A DNA stretch of 44,909 bases from positions 1 to 44,909 of the forward strand of contig CADCVQ010000167.1 in assembly GCA_902806175.1 (NCBI GenBank), read 5' to 3'. The notes beneath the pieces were generated by a model. The model was not told where the DNA came from. It searched no databases and saw only the letters and a program-made list of their open reading frames with translations. This stretch comes from an uncultured Solirubrobacteraceae bacterium (GTDB taxonomy: Bacteria > Actinomycetota > Thermoleophilia > Solirubrobacterales > Solirubrobacteraceae). A program made the position numbers and the translations under genes. This document shows positions 18,003-25,203 of this stretch, piece by piece; the first letter of the stretch is position 1; every line of letters begins with the position of its first letter.

Positions 18003-19274
18003 GGAGCGCAAGCTCGTCGACGTGCAGGCCTGCGCGGCAACAGGCCTGGCAGATTTGGGCGACGAGGCGGTGGCGGGCGCCTCACACGCCCGCGTAGACG
18101 GGCGCCGCGACCGCCTGTACCCGGTTCGTCGCAGCAAGCGACGAACTGCTCAACGAACTTGCCGAGGAACGCGAAGTCGTGCGCGAGAACGCCGCGCGGC
18201 GGCCGGTCATACTCGTGGTCGCGCTGTTCATCGTCTTCGGTCTGCTGCACCTATTGCTCGTCGAGCGCCCAGCTAATCGCGAGCGCCGCGGCCGCCGCGG
18301 ACAGCACGAGTTCGGCGAAGCGATGCAGGTCGCACGCTCTGAGGCCGAGGCGTATGGCGTGCTGGCGCGGCACGTCGACCGCGTTGCCGGCGCGCTGCAC
18401 GTGACAGTGCTCAACCGCAACAACTCCGCCGACCGCCTCGAGCCGGTCACGCCGCTCGGCGACGGCTCTGCGATCGCGCGTGGTCTCGAGGGCGCCAGCC
18501 CGGATTCCTGTCTTGCGGTTCGCTTGGCGCGCACGCACCAACGCGCTGCCGACGATCAGCGCCTTCTGAGCTGCGAGGTTTGTGGGCGCAGCGCAGAGCA
18601 AACGACGTGCGTGCCATCACTCGTCGGCGGCGAGGTCGTCGGCGCAGTGCTGAGCGAGCATCGCGGCGCGCTCGAGGGAGAGCGTCAGCAGATGATCGAG
18701 CAGTCCGTCGCCGAAGCGGCACCCGTGGTCGCCAACCTGCGCAACCTCGCGATCGCCGAGCTGCGCGCCGCCACCGATGGGCTGACCGGGCTTCCCAACC
18801 AGCGTGCCGTGCACGAAATGGTCAACCGCGCGGCTGCGCTGGCCGGGCGCACCACCTCGCCGCTGGCGCTCGTGACCTTTGACCCTTGACCACTTCAAGG
18901 CGATCAACGACACCTACGGCCACGGCAAGGGCGACGACGTGCTCGCCGCCGTCGGCGCCGTCGCCGCCAGCACCGTCCGCGCCGGTGACTTCGTTGGTCG
19001 CTTCGGCGGCGAGGAGTTCGCCGCCGTCCTACCAGACACCGATCGCGCCGGAGCGCTCGAAGCAGCCGAGAAGCTGCGCGCCGCGATCGCCACGATCACC
19101 GTGCCAGGCATCGATCGCCCCATCACCGCATCCTTCGGCGTCGCGGTCATGCCCGACGATGCCGGTGAGCCTGACCTTCTGCTCCGCGAAGCCGACCGCG
19201 CGCTCTACAGCGCAAAAAGAGCCGGCCGCAACCGCGTCGAGACAACGACTGTCGTCGCCGCCACCACCGCCTAA
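18003..19274 (+). pseudogene. Frameshifted GGDEF diguanylate cyclase with membrane sensor region
   Basis: The C-terminal part is a complete GGDEF domain split by one extra C in a CCC run at 18883-18885. The first frame (from GTG 18179) ends ALVTFDP; the second resumes at 18894 with HFKAINDTYGHGKGDD and runs through RFGGEEF, the active-site loop, to TTA. Deleting one C restores FDLDHFKAIND. Upstream lie a membrane helix (VILVVALFIVFGLLHLLLV), a GAF-like region to about residue 195, and, before 18179, the in-frame stretch ASDELLNELAEERE that is cut by a stop at 18095-18097. That extra break suggests real decay of an N-terminal sensor, not just a read error. If repaired, it would make cyclic-di-GMP. 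Confidence 0.75.
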
Positions 19275-19351
19275 GCTATGAGATTGACAACTTGCTGCTG
19301 CGCTGCGCGCAGGAGCTGGCGCGGTCGGTTTGACCGTGGGAGCATTGGCTC

Positions 19352-20458
19352 ATGACCGACACAGCTTCGGCAGCCGACGCTGCCGCCGCTCGCCGCGATG
19401 CTCTGGTCGAGCGGCTGTTTCTCGCCACGGTAGGAACCTGGGACGTGCTCGCCGTCTACGTCGGCGACCGACTGGGCCTCTACCGGACCTTGGCCGAGCG
19501 GGGCCCGATGACGTCCGGCGAGCTCGCCGGCGCGGCCGGGCTCAGCGAGCGCTACGTACGTGAGTGGCTCGAGCAGCAGGCATCGAGCGCGATCCTCGAG
19601 GTCGACGACGCGGGCGCCGATGTCGGCGCGCGGCGGTACACCCTTCCGCGGGGTCACGACGAGGCACTCGTCGACGAGACGAGCCTCAACTGCATCGCCC
19701 CGATCGGCCAGCTGGTGGTCGCGTGCGCGAAGCCGATGGACGCCGTGCTGGACGCGTTTCGCAGCGGTGACGGCGTTCCGTACGCGGAGTACGGCAGCGA
19801 CCTCCACGAGGGGCAGGCCCGGTTCACGCGGCCGATGTTCGACGCGCTGCTGGCGACCGAATGGCTCGGGGCGATCCCGGACGTACACGAGCGGCTGCTG
19901 GCTGATCCCCCGGCTCGCGTCGCCGATGTCGCCTGCGGCGAGGGACGCTCGACGATCGCGATCGCGCGCGGCTACCCCAAGGTCCGTGTCGACGGGATAG
20001 ACATGGACACGGCATCGATCGACGCGGCGCGCCGGCACCTCGCCGACAGCGAGCTCGACGACAGGGTCGCCTTTTGCCGGCGTGACGCGGCCGACAAGGA
20101 GCTGGCCGGCAACTACGACCTCGTCTACATCCACGAGGCGCTGCATGACATGTCCTACCCCGTCGCCGTCCTCGCCGCCTGCCGCACGTTGCTGGCAGAC
20201 GGCGGCTCGGTGATCGTGGGCGACGAGCGCGTGCCCGACGAGTTCGACCCTCCGGGCGACGAGATCGAGCGCTTCTACTACGGCTTCAGCATCTTTCACT
20301 GCCTGCCCGTCGGCATGGTCGGCGAGGATGCCGCCGGAACCGGAACCGTCATGCGCTGCGCCACCGTCCGCGCCTATGCCGAGCAGGCCGGATTCAGCGG
20401 CTTTGAGGTGCTGCCGATCGACAACGACTTCTATCGTTTCTACCGACTCACCCCCTAG
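19352..20458 (+). CDS. Rv2258c-like SAM-dependent methyltransferase with winged-helix N-terminus
   Basis: A 368-residue protein. Residues 20-95 look like a winged-helix dimerisation domain (RLGLYRTLAERGPMTSGELA, then LSERYVREWL). Residues 170-300 are a class I methyltransferase with VADVACGEGRS as motif I and YDLVYIHEALHDM later. This order is that of the Rv2258c group of Mycobacterium, whose substrate is unknown. O-methyltransferases of natural-product pathways share the layout. The gene stands alone, 77 bp after the GGDEF remnant and converging with the TetR gene. No good promoter is evident; a TTGACA at 19284 has no matching -10. Confidence 0.85.
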   Translation: MTDTASAADAAAARRDALVERLFLATVGTWDVLAVYVGDRLGLYRTLAERGPMTSGELAGAAGLSERYVREWLEQQASSAILEVDDAGADVGARRYTLPRGHDEALVDETSLNCIAPIGQLVVACAKPMDAVLDAFRSGDGVPYAEYGSDLHEGQARFTRPMFDALLATEWLGAIPDVHERLLADPPARVADVACGEGRSTIAIARGYPKVRVDGIDMDTASIDAARRHLADSELDDRVAFCRRDAADKELAGNYDLVYIHEALHDMSYPVAVLAACRTLLADGGSVIVGDERVPDEFDPPGDEIERFYYGFSIFHCLPVGMVGEDAAGTGTVMRCATVRAYAEQAGFSGFEVLPIDNDFYRFYRLTP

Positions 20459-20606
20459 AACGAACCTCTGAGGGGCCGCGGGCGGGCTGGCGCAGGATCT
20501 GACCGCATCGTCTCGCGGCGTAGTCCTCGTTCCGGCAGATCCAGTGGACCGCATCCGCCACGAGAATCCAACCAGCGGACGAGCTGAAGGTCGTCGTGGC
20601 GCCCGC

Positions 20607-21140
20607 TCATGGGCGGAGCGCGTCGAGGCCGCGCTGCCAGGCGGCGTCGAGGTCGGCGTCTGCTGGGAAGCGGTTGTCGAGCTCGAGGATCGTCATGCCG
20701 TGGGCGAACGCCCACACGGCGCGGGCGAGGTCGCGATCGCCGTCGAGGGCCTGGACCATGGGTTGGGCGGCGCGCTCCTCGATGCCGGGGTTGAGGCGGT
20801 CGCGGTCGAGCGATCGTTGGGTCATCAGGCGGTAGAGGTGGGGGTGGCGGCGCGCGAAGTCGCGGTAGGCGGTGGCGAGCGCGCCAAGCGGATCAGCGCT
20901 GCCAGCCAGAGCGGCCTCGAAGAGGGCGGCCTGTTCTTCGAAGGTAGCTGAGATCAACGCGTGCTCGAGCGCCCGTTTGTCGGGGAGGTGCTTGTAGATC
21001 GAGGGGGCGCGAATCCCGAGGCGGTCGGCCAGGTGGCGCATCGAGAGCGCGTCAAGGCCCTCCTCCTCGACGAGCTCTCGGGCTGCCGCAACGATCTGGC
21101 GAACGCGTGGGCTCGGCACATCAGGTTGTTCGTCGGTCAT
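20607..21140 (-). CDS. TetR/AcrR-family repressor
   Basis: A 177-residue regulator. The N-terminal helix-turn-helix is clear: IVAAARELVEEEGLDALSMR, HLADRLGIRAPSIYKHLPDK. The ligand domain fits the WHG-type TetR C-terminal group (ATAYRDFARRHPHLYRLMTQ). ATG 21140 is chosen because AAAGG lies shortly before it and it gives the usual short N-terminus. The gene diverges from an SRPBCC gene across two near-identical palindromes, the classic TetR layout, so it very probably represses that gene and itself. The ligand is unknown; SRPBCC partners often handle hydrophobic molecules. Confidence 0.93.
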   Translation of the reverse strand: MTDEQPDVPSPRVRQIVAAARELVEEEGLDALSMRHLADRLGIRAPSIYKHLPDKRALEHALISATFEEQAALFEAALAGSADPLGALATAYRDFARRHPHLYRLMTQRSLDRDRLNPGIEERAAQPMVQALDGDRDLARAVWAFAHGMTILELDNRFPADADLDAAWQRGLDALRP

Positions 21141-21155
21141 CCGGCAGCCTTTCAC

Positions 21156-21184
21156 TTGATGCGCTAACACCGTTAGCCTATCAT
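21156..21184 (+). promoter_or_regulatory. Promoter of the SRPBCC gene
   Basis: TTGATG (21156-21161) and TATCAT (21179-21184) are separated by exactly 17 bp. This is the best sigma-70-type promoter in the window. One operator palindrome fills the spacer, and a second follows the -10. Confidence 0.7.
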
Positions 21185-21203
21185 TGGCTTACACCGTTAG
21201 CCA
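21163..21203. promoter_or_regulatory. Double TetR operator
   Basis: Palindrome 1, GCTAAC-ACC-GTTAGC (21163-21177), is perfect. Palindrome 2, TGGCTTAC-ACC-GTTAGCCA (21185-21203), has one mismatch. The 12-mer ACACCGTTAGCC recurs at 21167 and 21191, 24 bp apart. Site 1 lies between -35 and -10; site 2 lies at the transcription start. Confidence 0.8.
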
Positions 21204-21223
21204 ACCTCAGGAAGGGGATCCCC

Positions 21224-21673
21224 ATGACCCGCGAGATCCAGCACACCGTCGACATCGACGCCCCGCCTGCCGTCGTGTGGGAACAGCTCGCCGACACCGC
21301 CGCCTACGCTCGCTGGAACCCGTTTGTGCGCCGGCTCAGCGGAAAGCTGACAGCGGGCGCGACGCTGACCGTCACGATCGCGCCTCCGGGTGGCCGCGCG
21401 ATGACGTTCAAGCCGACGGTGCTCGTGTCCGAGGTGGACCGCGAGCTGCGGTGGCTCGGGCGCTTCCTCGTCCCAGGCCTCTTTGACGGGGAGCACAGCT
21501 TCCGGCTGGAGGAATTGCCCGGCGGGCGCACCCGCCTGATCCAGGCCGAGCGCTTCCGCGGGCTGCTCGTCGGCCTCTCGCGCGGCACGCTCGAGAACAC
21601 GCGGATCGGATTCGAGCAGATGAACCGCGCGCTCAAGCAGCGCGCCGAGGCAGCGGTCGCACGAGCCTCCTGA
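21224..21673 (+). CDS. SRPBCC-family protein
   Basis: A 149-residue START/Bet v1-like (SRPBCC) protein. It opens with REIQHTVDIDAPPAVVWEQL and YARWNPFV, the typical first strand, helix and 'W-NP' motif of polyketide-cyclase-like SRPBCC members, and ends in the long C-terminal helix (NTRIGFEQMNRALKQRAE). The fold binds hydrophobic ligands in a central cavity; the actual function is not predictable. A strong ribosome site, AGGAAGGGG (about 21208-21216), precedes ATG 21224, unlike the many leaderless genes here. It is controlled by the adjacent TetR through two operators. Confidence 0.9.
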   Translation: MTREIQHTVDIDAPPAVVWEQLADTAAYARWNPFVRRLSGKLTAGATLTVTIAPPGGRAMTFKPTVLVSEVDRELRWLGRFLVPGLFDGEHSFRLEELPGGRTRLIQAERFRGLLVGLSRGTLENTRIGFEQMNRALKQRAEAAVARAS

Positions 21674-21735
21674 CGAACGCGAACCTCGGCCTGCGCTTCA
21701 TGCCCGCGAGGTTTGGCCATGGCCAGTCTTTCGGA

Positions 21736-22251
21736 TTAGCGCGATCGGTAGACGAGCAGCTCACCTCGAGCATCTTCAACACGCTCGTCAAGGGACAGTC
21801 CAGAGCGTTCCGCCACGCGAACAGAACGAATGTTCCAGGGCCGGATAGTCGCGTAGACGCGGTGGCCGGCGCGGAGCGCTGAAGCGACCGCAGCTTGCGT
21901 CGCCTCCGTGGCATAGCCGCGGCCCCACAACGGCGCTTTGATGACGTAGCCGAGCTCGATCTCGTCGCGCCTGTCGTGCGCGAAGAATCCGCAGAGGCCC
22001 ACCATCTGGCCGGTGGCTAGTTCGTCAACGCTCCACATGCTCAACCCGCACCGCCGCTGCTGTTCCATGCGCCGATTCAGCCACCTCAGGGCAGCACCCG
22101 CGTCTGGCTGGCGCCACGAGACCCCAGCGGTGGTCGCTTCATCGCCCAGGACGCCAAACACCTCGCTGTGGTCAGCGGCGGTGAGCGTCCGGAGGCGCAA
22201 CCGGTTCGTGGTCAACGGGACGAGCGACACGTCCGTAGTTTTGCTCAGCAC
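21736..22251 (-). CDS. GNAT-family N-acetyltransferase, RimJ-like
   Basis: A 171-residue acetyltransferase. TNRLRLRTLTAADHSEVF is the standard RimJ/RimL opening, and ELGYVIKAPLWGRGYATEA is motif A with the acetyl-CoA pyrophosphate loop (WGRGYA). TIRPWNIRSVRVAERSG is motif B. It should acetylate an amine, perhaps a protein N-terminus or an antibiotic. The GTG at 22251 is the longest start; a GTG at 22230 (MSLVPLTTNRL) would fit the family equally well. The base composition of this stretch is a little less GC-rich than that of its neighbours. Confidence 0.88.
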   Translation of the reverse strand: MLSKTTDVSLVPLTTNRLRLRTLTAADHSEVFGVLGDEATTAGVSWRQPDAGAALRWLNRRMEQQRRCGLSMWSVDELATGQMVGLCGFFAHDRRDEIELGYVIKAPLWGRGYATEATQAAVASALRAGHRVYATIRPWNIRSVRVAERSGLSLDERVEDARGELLVYRSR

Positions 22252-22548
22252 GCAACCCCTGGCAGGATGCTTCAGTGGCCGAGTGTGCGCTGCGGGCGTT
22301 CGGGGCGCAGTAGCGTTGGTTCGTTGCCCCCCTCACCACCACGCTGTCCGCAAGCCGTCGTCCACCGGAACGATGTTCCCCCCACATGGCGGGAACGGCT
22401 GTCCATCGGGGCCGGCGGTCGTCAGGGTGCCCGGACGGTCGGCGTGCGCCACGGCGCAGGCGAGCAGACGCGAGCCGTTGCTCGAGCTCCACCGCGCGGT
22501 GGGGTCGCCAACACGGACGCCGGCATGACCTACGAGGATGGGCAGGAC
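22252..22548. other. Intergenic stretch, no gene seen
   Basis: Frames here are short or Arg/Ala-rich. A small inverted repeat GGAAC-GAT-GTTCC (22368-22380) is the only structure noted and may be chance. Confidence 0.5.
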
Positions 22549-22731
22549 ATGAGCGATCTAGACACACTGAAGACGGGCGGCGGCCAGACTGTGAGCTTCG
22601 CGATCGCGCGCTTGGAGTCACGCAGCCTGCTGCCCGAGCAGCTGACCGACCTGCTGATCGAGACGGCCGAGAAGAACGGCGACCTCGATCTACGCATCGA
22701 GGATCGCGGGACCGGACCGGCCGCGAAGTAG
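22549..22731 (+). CDS. Small acidic protein of unknown function
   Basis: A 60-residue frame, MSDLDTLKTGGGQTVSFAIA at its start. It has a balanced composition, one predicted amphipathic helix (LPEQLTDLLIETAEKNG) and an acidic C-terminal stretch (DLDLRIEDRG). I do not recognise a family. ATG 22549 is preceded by GGCAGGAC, a possible ribosome site; an ATG at 22525 in frame would add eight residues. Composition unlike the random GC-rich frames is the main support. Confidence 0.5.
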   Translation: MSDLDTLKTGGGQTVSFAIARLESRSLLPEQLTDLLIETAEKNGDLDLRIEDRGTGPAAK

Positions 22732-22754
22732 CCGGGTCGCCGGCCCGCGCCGCG

Positions 22755-23213
22755 TCAGCGCCCGAACGTGCGCGACAGCACGCGCGCCTGCACGGGCACC
22801 TCCGCGACGAGCTCTCTGACCTTCGCGAGGCCGGCGCGCAGCGCCTCGTCGCCGACCTCGATCGGCATCATCGAGTCCTGCAGCGTCGCCAGCGTGGCGT
22901 CGGCGCTCGTGACGGCCGCGACGGCGTCGTCGATGTAGCCCTTCAGCCCGCCCGACGGCGCGCCCGGCGTCGCGCTCTCGAACGCGCGCGCGGCCAGGCC
23001 GTGACGCGCGGCGAAGTCGGCGTGGGTGCGCCGGCCGCGGCCGTAGGCGGCCTGGACCGGTCCGAAGAGCGTCTCCTCGAGCTCGTCGGCCTTGTGCTCG
23101 TCGAGCAACTCATACGCGGCGCCGAGCGCCGCGAGCGCCCGCGCGAGGTCGTCGATCGCATCGGCCACGGCGTCGAGCAGGTCCTGGCGCGCGTCTGCGG
23201 TGGAGTAGGTCAT
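22755..23213 (-). CDS. Helical protein of unknown function, coupled to a glycosyltransferase
   Basis: A 152-residue soluble protein that looks like a four-helix bundle: DLLDAVADAIDDLARALAAL, AAYELLDEHKADELEETL, DDAVAAVTSADATLATLQDS and GLAKVRELVAEV. There is no signal peptide or membrane helix and no family I recognise. It overlaps the stop of the GT4 gene (ATGA, 23210-23213), with GGAGGT two bases before its ATG, so it is made together with that enzyme and may be a partner or regulator of the surface-glycan pathway. Confidence 0.75.
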   Translation of the reverse strand: MTYSTADARQDLLDAVADAIDDLARALAALGAAYELLDEHKADELEETLFGPVQAAYGRGRRTHADFAARHGLAARAFESATPGAPSGGLKGYIDDAVAAVTSADATLATLQDSMMPIEVGDEALRAGLAKVRELVAEVPVQARVLSRTFGR

Positions 23214-24607
23214 GTACCTCCATCATCCTCGCGGCGCAGGCGGGCAAGCTCCGCTGCCAGCGCCTGCTGTCCGGCCGCCAACCCGCGGACGCGGTCGTCG
23301 AGCGACTGCAGCGCGCGCAGCAGTTCCTCGTCGACGAGCCGCTGGTGGACGGTGTAGGGACGCATCGCGCGCAGCGCGGCGTCGCGGATCGCGCCGCGCG
23401 CCCCGCGATCGGCGCCGGGTGCCGCGCGCGGACCCAGCGCCATCCGCTCGCGCACGCCGCGCAGGTCTGCGGCCGCGCTGCGCCCGGTGCCGTCGAGCGG
23501 GTGCTTGAGCACGCGTGTCAGGCGCTCGGCCATCGCGCGCCCGGCGGCCTCCGGGGCGTGGCGCGCGGTCACGTCGGCGCGTGCGCGCTGAGCGCGTGCC
23601 TGTGCGGCCTGAGGATCGGCGCGGACTGCTCGCATCTGCGCCGCCGCGTGGGCGAGGTCGGGCTCGGCCCACTCGCCGTCGGGGGGGTAGGGCTCGTGAC
23701 CGGCGCCGATCGCGACGGGACGCGCATCGACGAGCAGCGCGTTGAACGGCGTGACGATGTCGCGCGAGCCGCCGTAGTCGGTCGCGATGACGGGCGTGCC
23801 GAGCAGCATCGCCTCGACGATCGTCAGGCCGAAGCCCTCCGAGCGGTGCAGCGAGACGTAGCAGTCAAGCTCGCGGATGAGCGCGTTCTTGTCCTCGCCG
23901 GAGTGGTGCGCATCGATGACCGTGATCGCCGGATGCGCGGCCGCCGCGGCGAGCACCGCGGCGTGCTCGCCCGCATGGCGCTCCCCGCCGAGCGTCTTGA
24001 GCACGAGCGCGACGCCGTCGTCCGAGCCGGGCGCGAACGCCCGCATGAACGCCTCGATCAGCCCGAGCGGGTTCTTGCGCGCCGTGACGCTCGCGTAGTC
24101 AAAGACGAAGCCGAACAGAAAGGCGTCCGCCGGCAGGCCCAGCTGCGCGCGCCCCTTGTCCGAGGCGACCGGCGCGCCGATCGGGATCGGCACGTGCACG
24201 ACGGGCACCGGCGCGACCGCGGCGAAGACGTCGGCGACGAAGCGCGAGCCCGCCCAGACCTCGTCGACGAGGTCGAACGCGCGCAGCCAGCGCGGGGGCA
24301 GGGCCGCAACCTCCCACCACCACAGCCCGATGACGTGGCGGCCCTCGAACGCCGCCGCACCGAGCTCGTCGCGCGCTCCGACCATGCCGTCGGGATTGGC
24401 GCACACGAGCGTCACCGCATGCACGGCGTCGCCGCCCGGCAACGGTGCGCCGCGCGGCGCGCCGCGGCTGCTGAGCGGCAGTGCAGCGACGGCCACGCCG
24501 GCCGCCTCGAGCGCCGCCTGCACGTTGCGCGCCGACTCGCCGACGCCGACCGTCGCGTCGAGGTAGCCCGCGAGGTTGACGCCCAGTGGCAGGGCCGGTT
24601 GCGCCAT
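23210..24607 (-). CDS. GT4-type glycosyltransferase
   Basis: A 465-residue GT-B enzyme. The C-terminal domain carries YVSLHRSEGFGLTIVEAM with E257-x7-E265, the sugar-nucleotide site of GT4, and the N-terminal half aligns with the GT part of the fusion gene at 13184 (NLAGYLDATVGVGESAR; HVIGLWWWEV). After residue 405 a tail follows with AMRPYTVHQ and a coiled coil, the same motif that links the two domains in the fusion. TAGCCT lies 6 nt before ATG 24607, giving a leaderless start. It diverges from the acyltransferase gene and is coupled to the unknown helical protein downstream. Acceptor and donor are not predictable. Confidence 0.9.
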   Translation of the reverse strand: MAQPALPLGVNLAGYLDATVGVGESARNVQAALEAAGVAVAALPLSSRGAPRGAPLPGGDAVHAVTLVCANPDGMVGARDELGAAAFEGRHVIGLWWWEVAALPPRWLRAFDLVDEVWAGSRFVADVFAAVAPVPVVHVPIPIGAPVASDKGRAQLGLPADAFLFGFVFDYASVTARKNPLGLIEAFMRAFAPGSDDGVALVLKTLGGERHAGEHAAVLAAAAAHPAITVIDAHHSGEDKNALIRELDCYVSLHRSEGFGLTIVEAMLLGTPVIATDYGGSRDIVTPFNALLVDARPVAIGAGHEPYPPDGEWAEPDLAHAAAQMRAVRADPQAAQARAQRARADVTARHAPEAAGRAMAERLTRVLKHPLDGTGRSAAADLRGVRERMALGPRAAPGADRGARGAIRDAALRAMRPYTVHQRLVDEELLRALQSLDDRVRGLAAGQQALAAELARLRREDDGGT

Positions 24608-24613
24608 CGGCCG

Positions 24614-24623
24614 AGGCTACCCT
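24614..24623. promoter_or_regulatory. Divergent leaderless promoter with two -10 boxes sharing TA
   Basis: AGGCTACCCT reads TAGCCT on the minus strand (6 nt before ATG 24607) and TACCCT on the plus strand (6 nt before ATG 24630). The two share TA at 24618-24619. Only 22 bp separate the start codons. Confidence 0.65.
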
Positions 24624-24629
24624 TCTGCG

Positions 24630-25157
24630 ATGGGCGGTGTGCTGCGTGCGCGATTGCGGGGGTTGATCGAGCAGATCGTCGACGAGCGGCTCGCGGCGGC
24701 GCTGCCCGCCGCCGAGGAGCGCGCAGCGCGCGCCGGCTACGAGCGCGGGCGGGCGGCGGCGTTGACCGAGCCGCTGCTGTGGGGGCCGCCGGGGCGCGTG
24801 CACCTCGCCGAGGGCGCGGTCGTCAACGACGCGCTGCTGAACACCGAGTCGGGCTCGATCACCGTCGAGCAGCACGCGTTCTTCGGTCACCGCGTGAGCG
24901 TGCTGACGGGGACGCACGACGTCACGCAGCGCGGCACGCAACGCCAGCGCGCGGTGCCGTCGGACGGTCGCGACGTGCATGTCGAGGAGGGCGCGTGGGT
25001 CGGCAGCGGCGCGATCCTGCTCGGCCCCTGCAGGATCGGAGCCCATGCCGTCGTCGCCGCGGGTGCCGTGGTCACCGCCGACGTCGCCCCCGAGACGGTC
25101 GTCGCGGGGGTGCCGGCACGACCGGTTCGCTCGCTGCGCGACGACGTCGCCAGGTAG
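24630..25157 (+). CDS. Hexapeptide-repeat (LbH) O-acyltransferase
   Basis: A 175-residue acyltransferase of the left-handed beta-helix fold (WbbJ/maa-like). After a helical N-terminal region come imperfect hexapeptide turns, for example VVNDAL, VEEGAWVGSGAILLGPCRIG and HAVVAAGAVVTADVAPETVVAGVPARPV; the last segment is the diagnostic C-terminal turn of sugar O-acetyltransferases. FFGHRVSVLTGTHDV contains the catalytic His region. It probably acetylates a sugar of the exported glycan, using acetyl-CoA in the cytosol. TACCCT lies 6 nt before the ATG. Confidence 0.88.
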   Translation: MGGVLRARLRGLIEQIVDERLAAALPAAEERAARAGYERGRAAALTEPLLWGPPGRVHLAEGAVVNDALLNTESGSITVEQHAFFGHRVSVLTGTHDVTQRGTQRQRAVPSDGRDVHVEEGAWVGSGAILLGPCRIGAHAVVAAGAVVTADVAPETVVAGVPARPVRSLRDDVAR

Positions 25158-25190
25158 TAGCTCGCGCGCAGCGCCGACACCCGCCAGGAC

Positions 25191-25196
25191 TACCCT
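25191..25196 (+). promoter_or_regulatory. -10 box before the Wzt-like gene
   Basis: TACCCT lies 7 nt before ATG 25204, the same hexamer as at 24618. It probably starts a leaderless transcript of the ABC exporter pair. Confidence 0.5.
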
Positions 25197-25203
25197 TGAG
25201 CGC

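Noticed and set aside
17876-18097. Frame starting at 17876 as a separate small gene
   Set aside because: Ser/Arg-rich and low in typical coding features; more likely part of the decayed 5' region of the GGDEF gene.
18003-18178. CHASE3 sensor domain before the GGDEF gene
   Set aside because: DVQ...GDEA in one frame vaguely recalls CHASE3, but the match needs several frame changes and is too weak to name.
19284-19289. TTGACA as a -35 box for the methyltransferase at 19352
   Set aside because: No acceptable -10 at 16-18 bp spacing.
21824-21835. GAACGAATGTTC, a LexA/SOS-box-like palindrome
   Set aside because: It lies inside the GNAT coding region, far from any start codon, and there is no SOS-type gene nearby.
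22368-22380. GGAAC-GAT-GTTCC inverted repeat
   Set aside because: Arms of five bases are expected by chance in this length of DNA, and no promoter elements are near.
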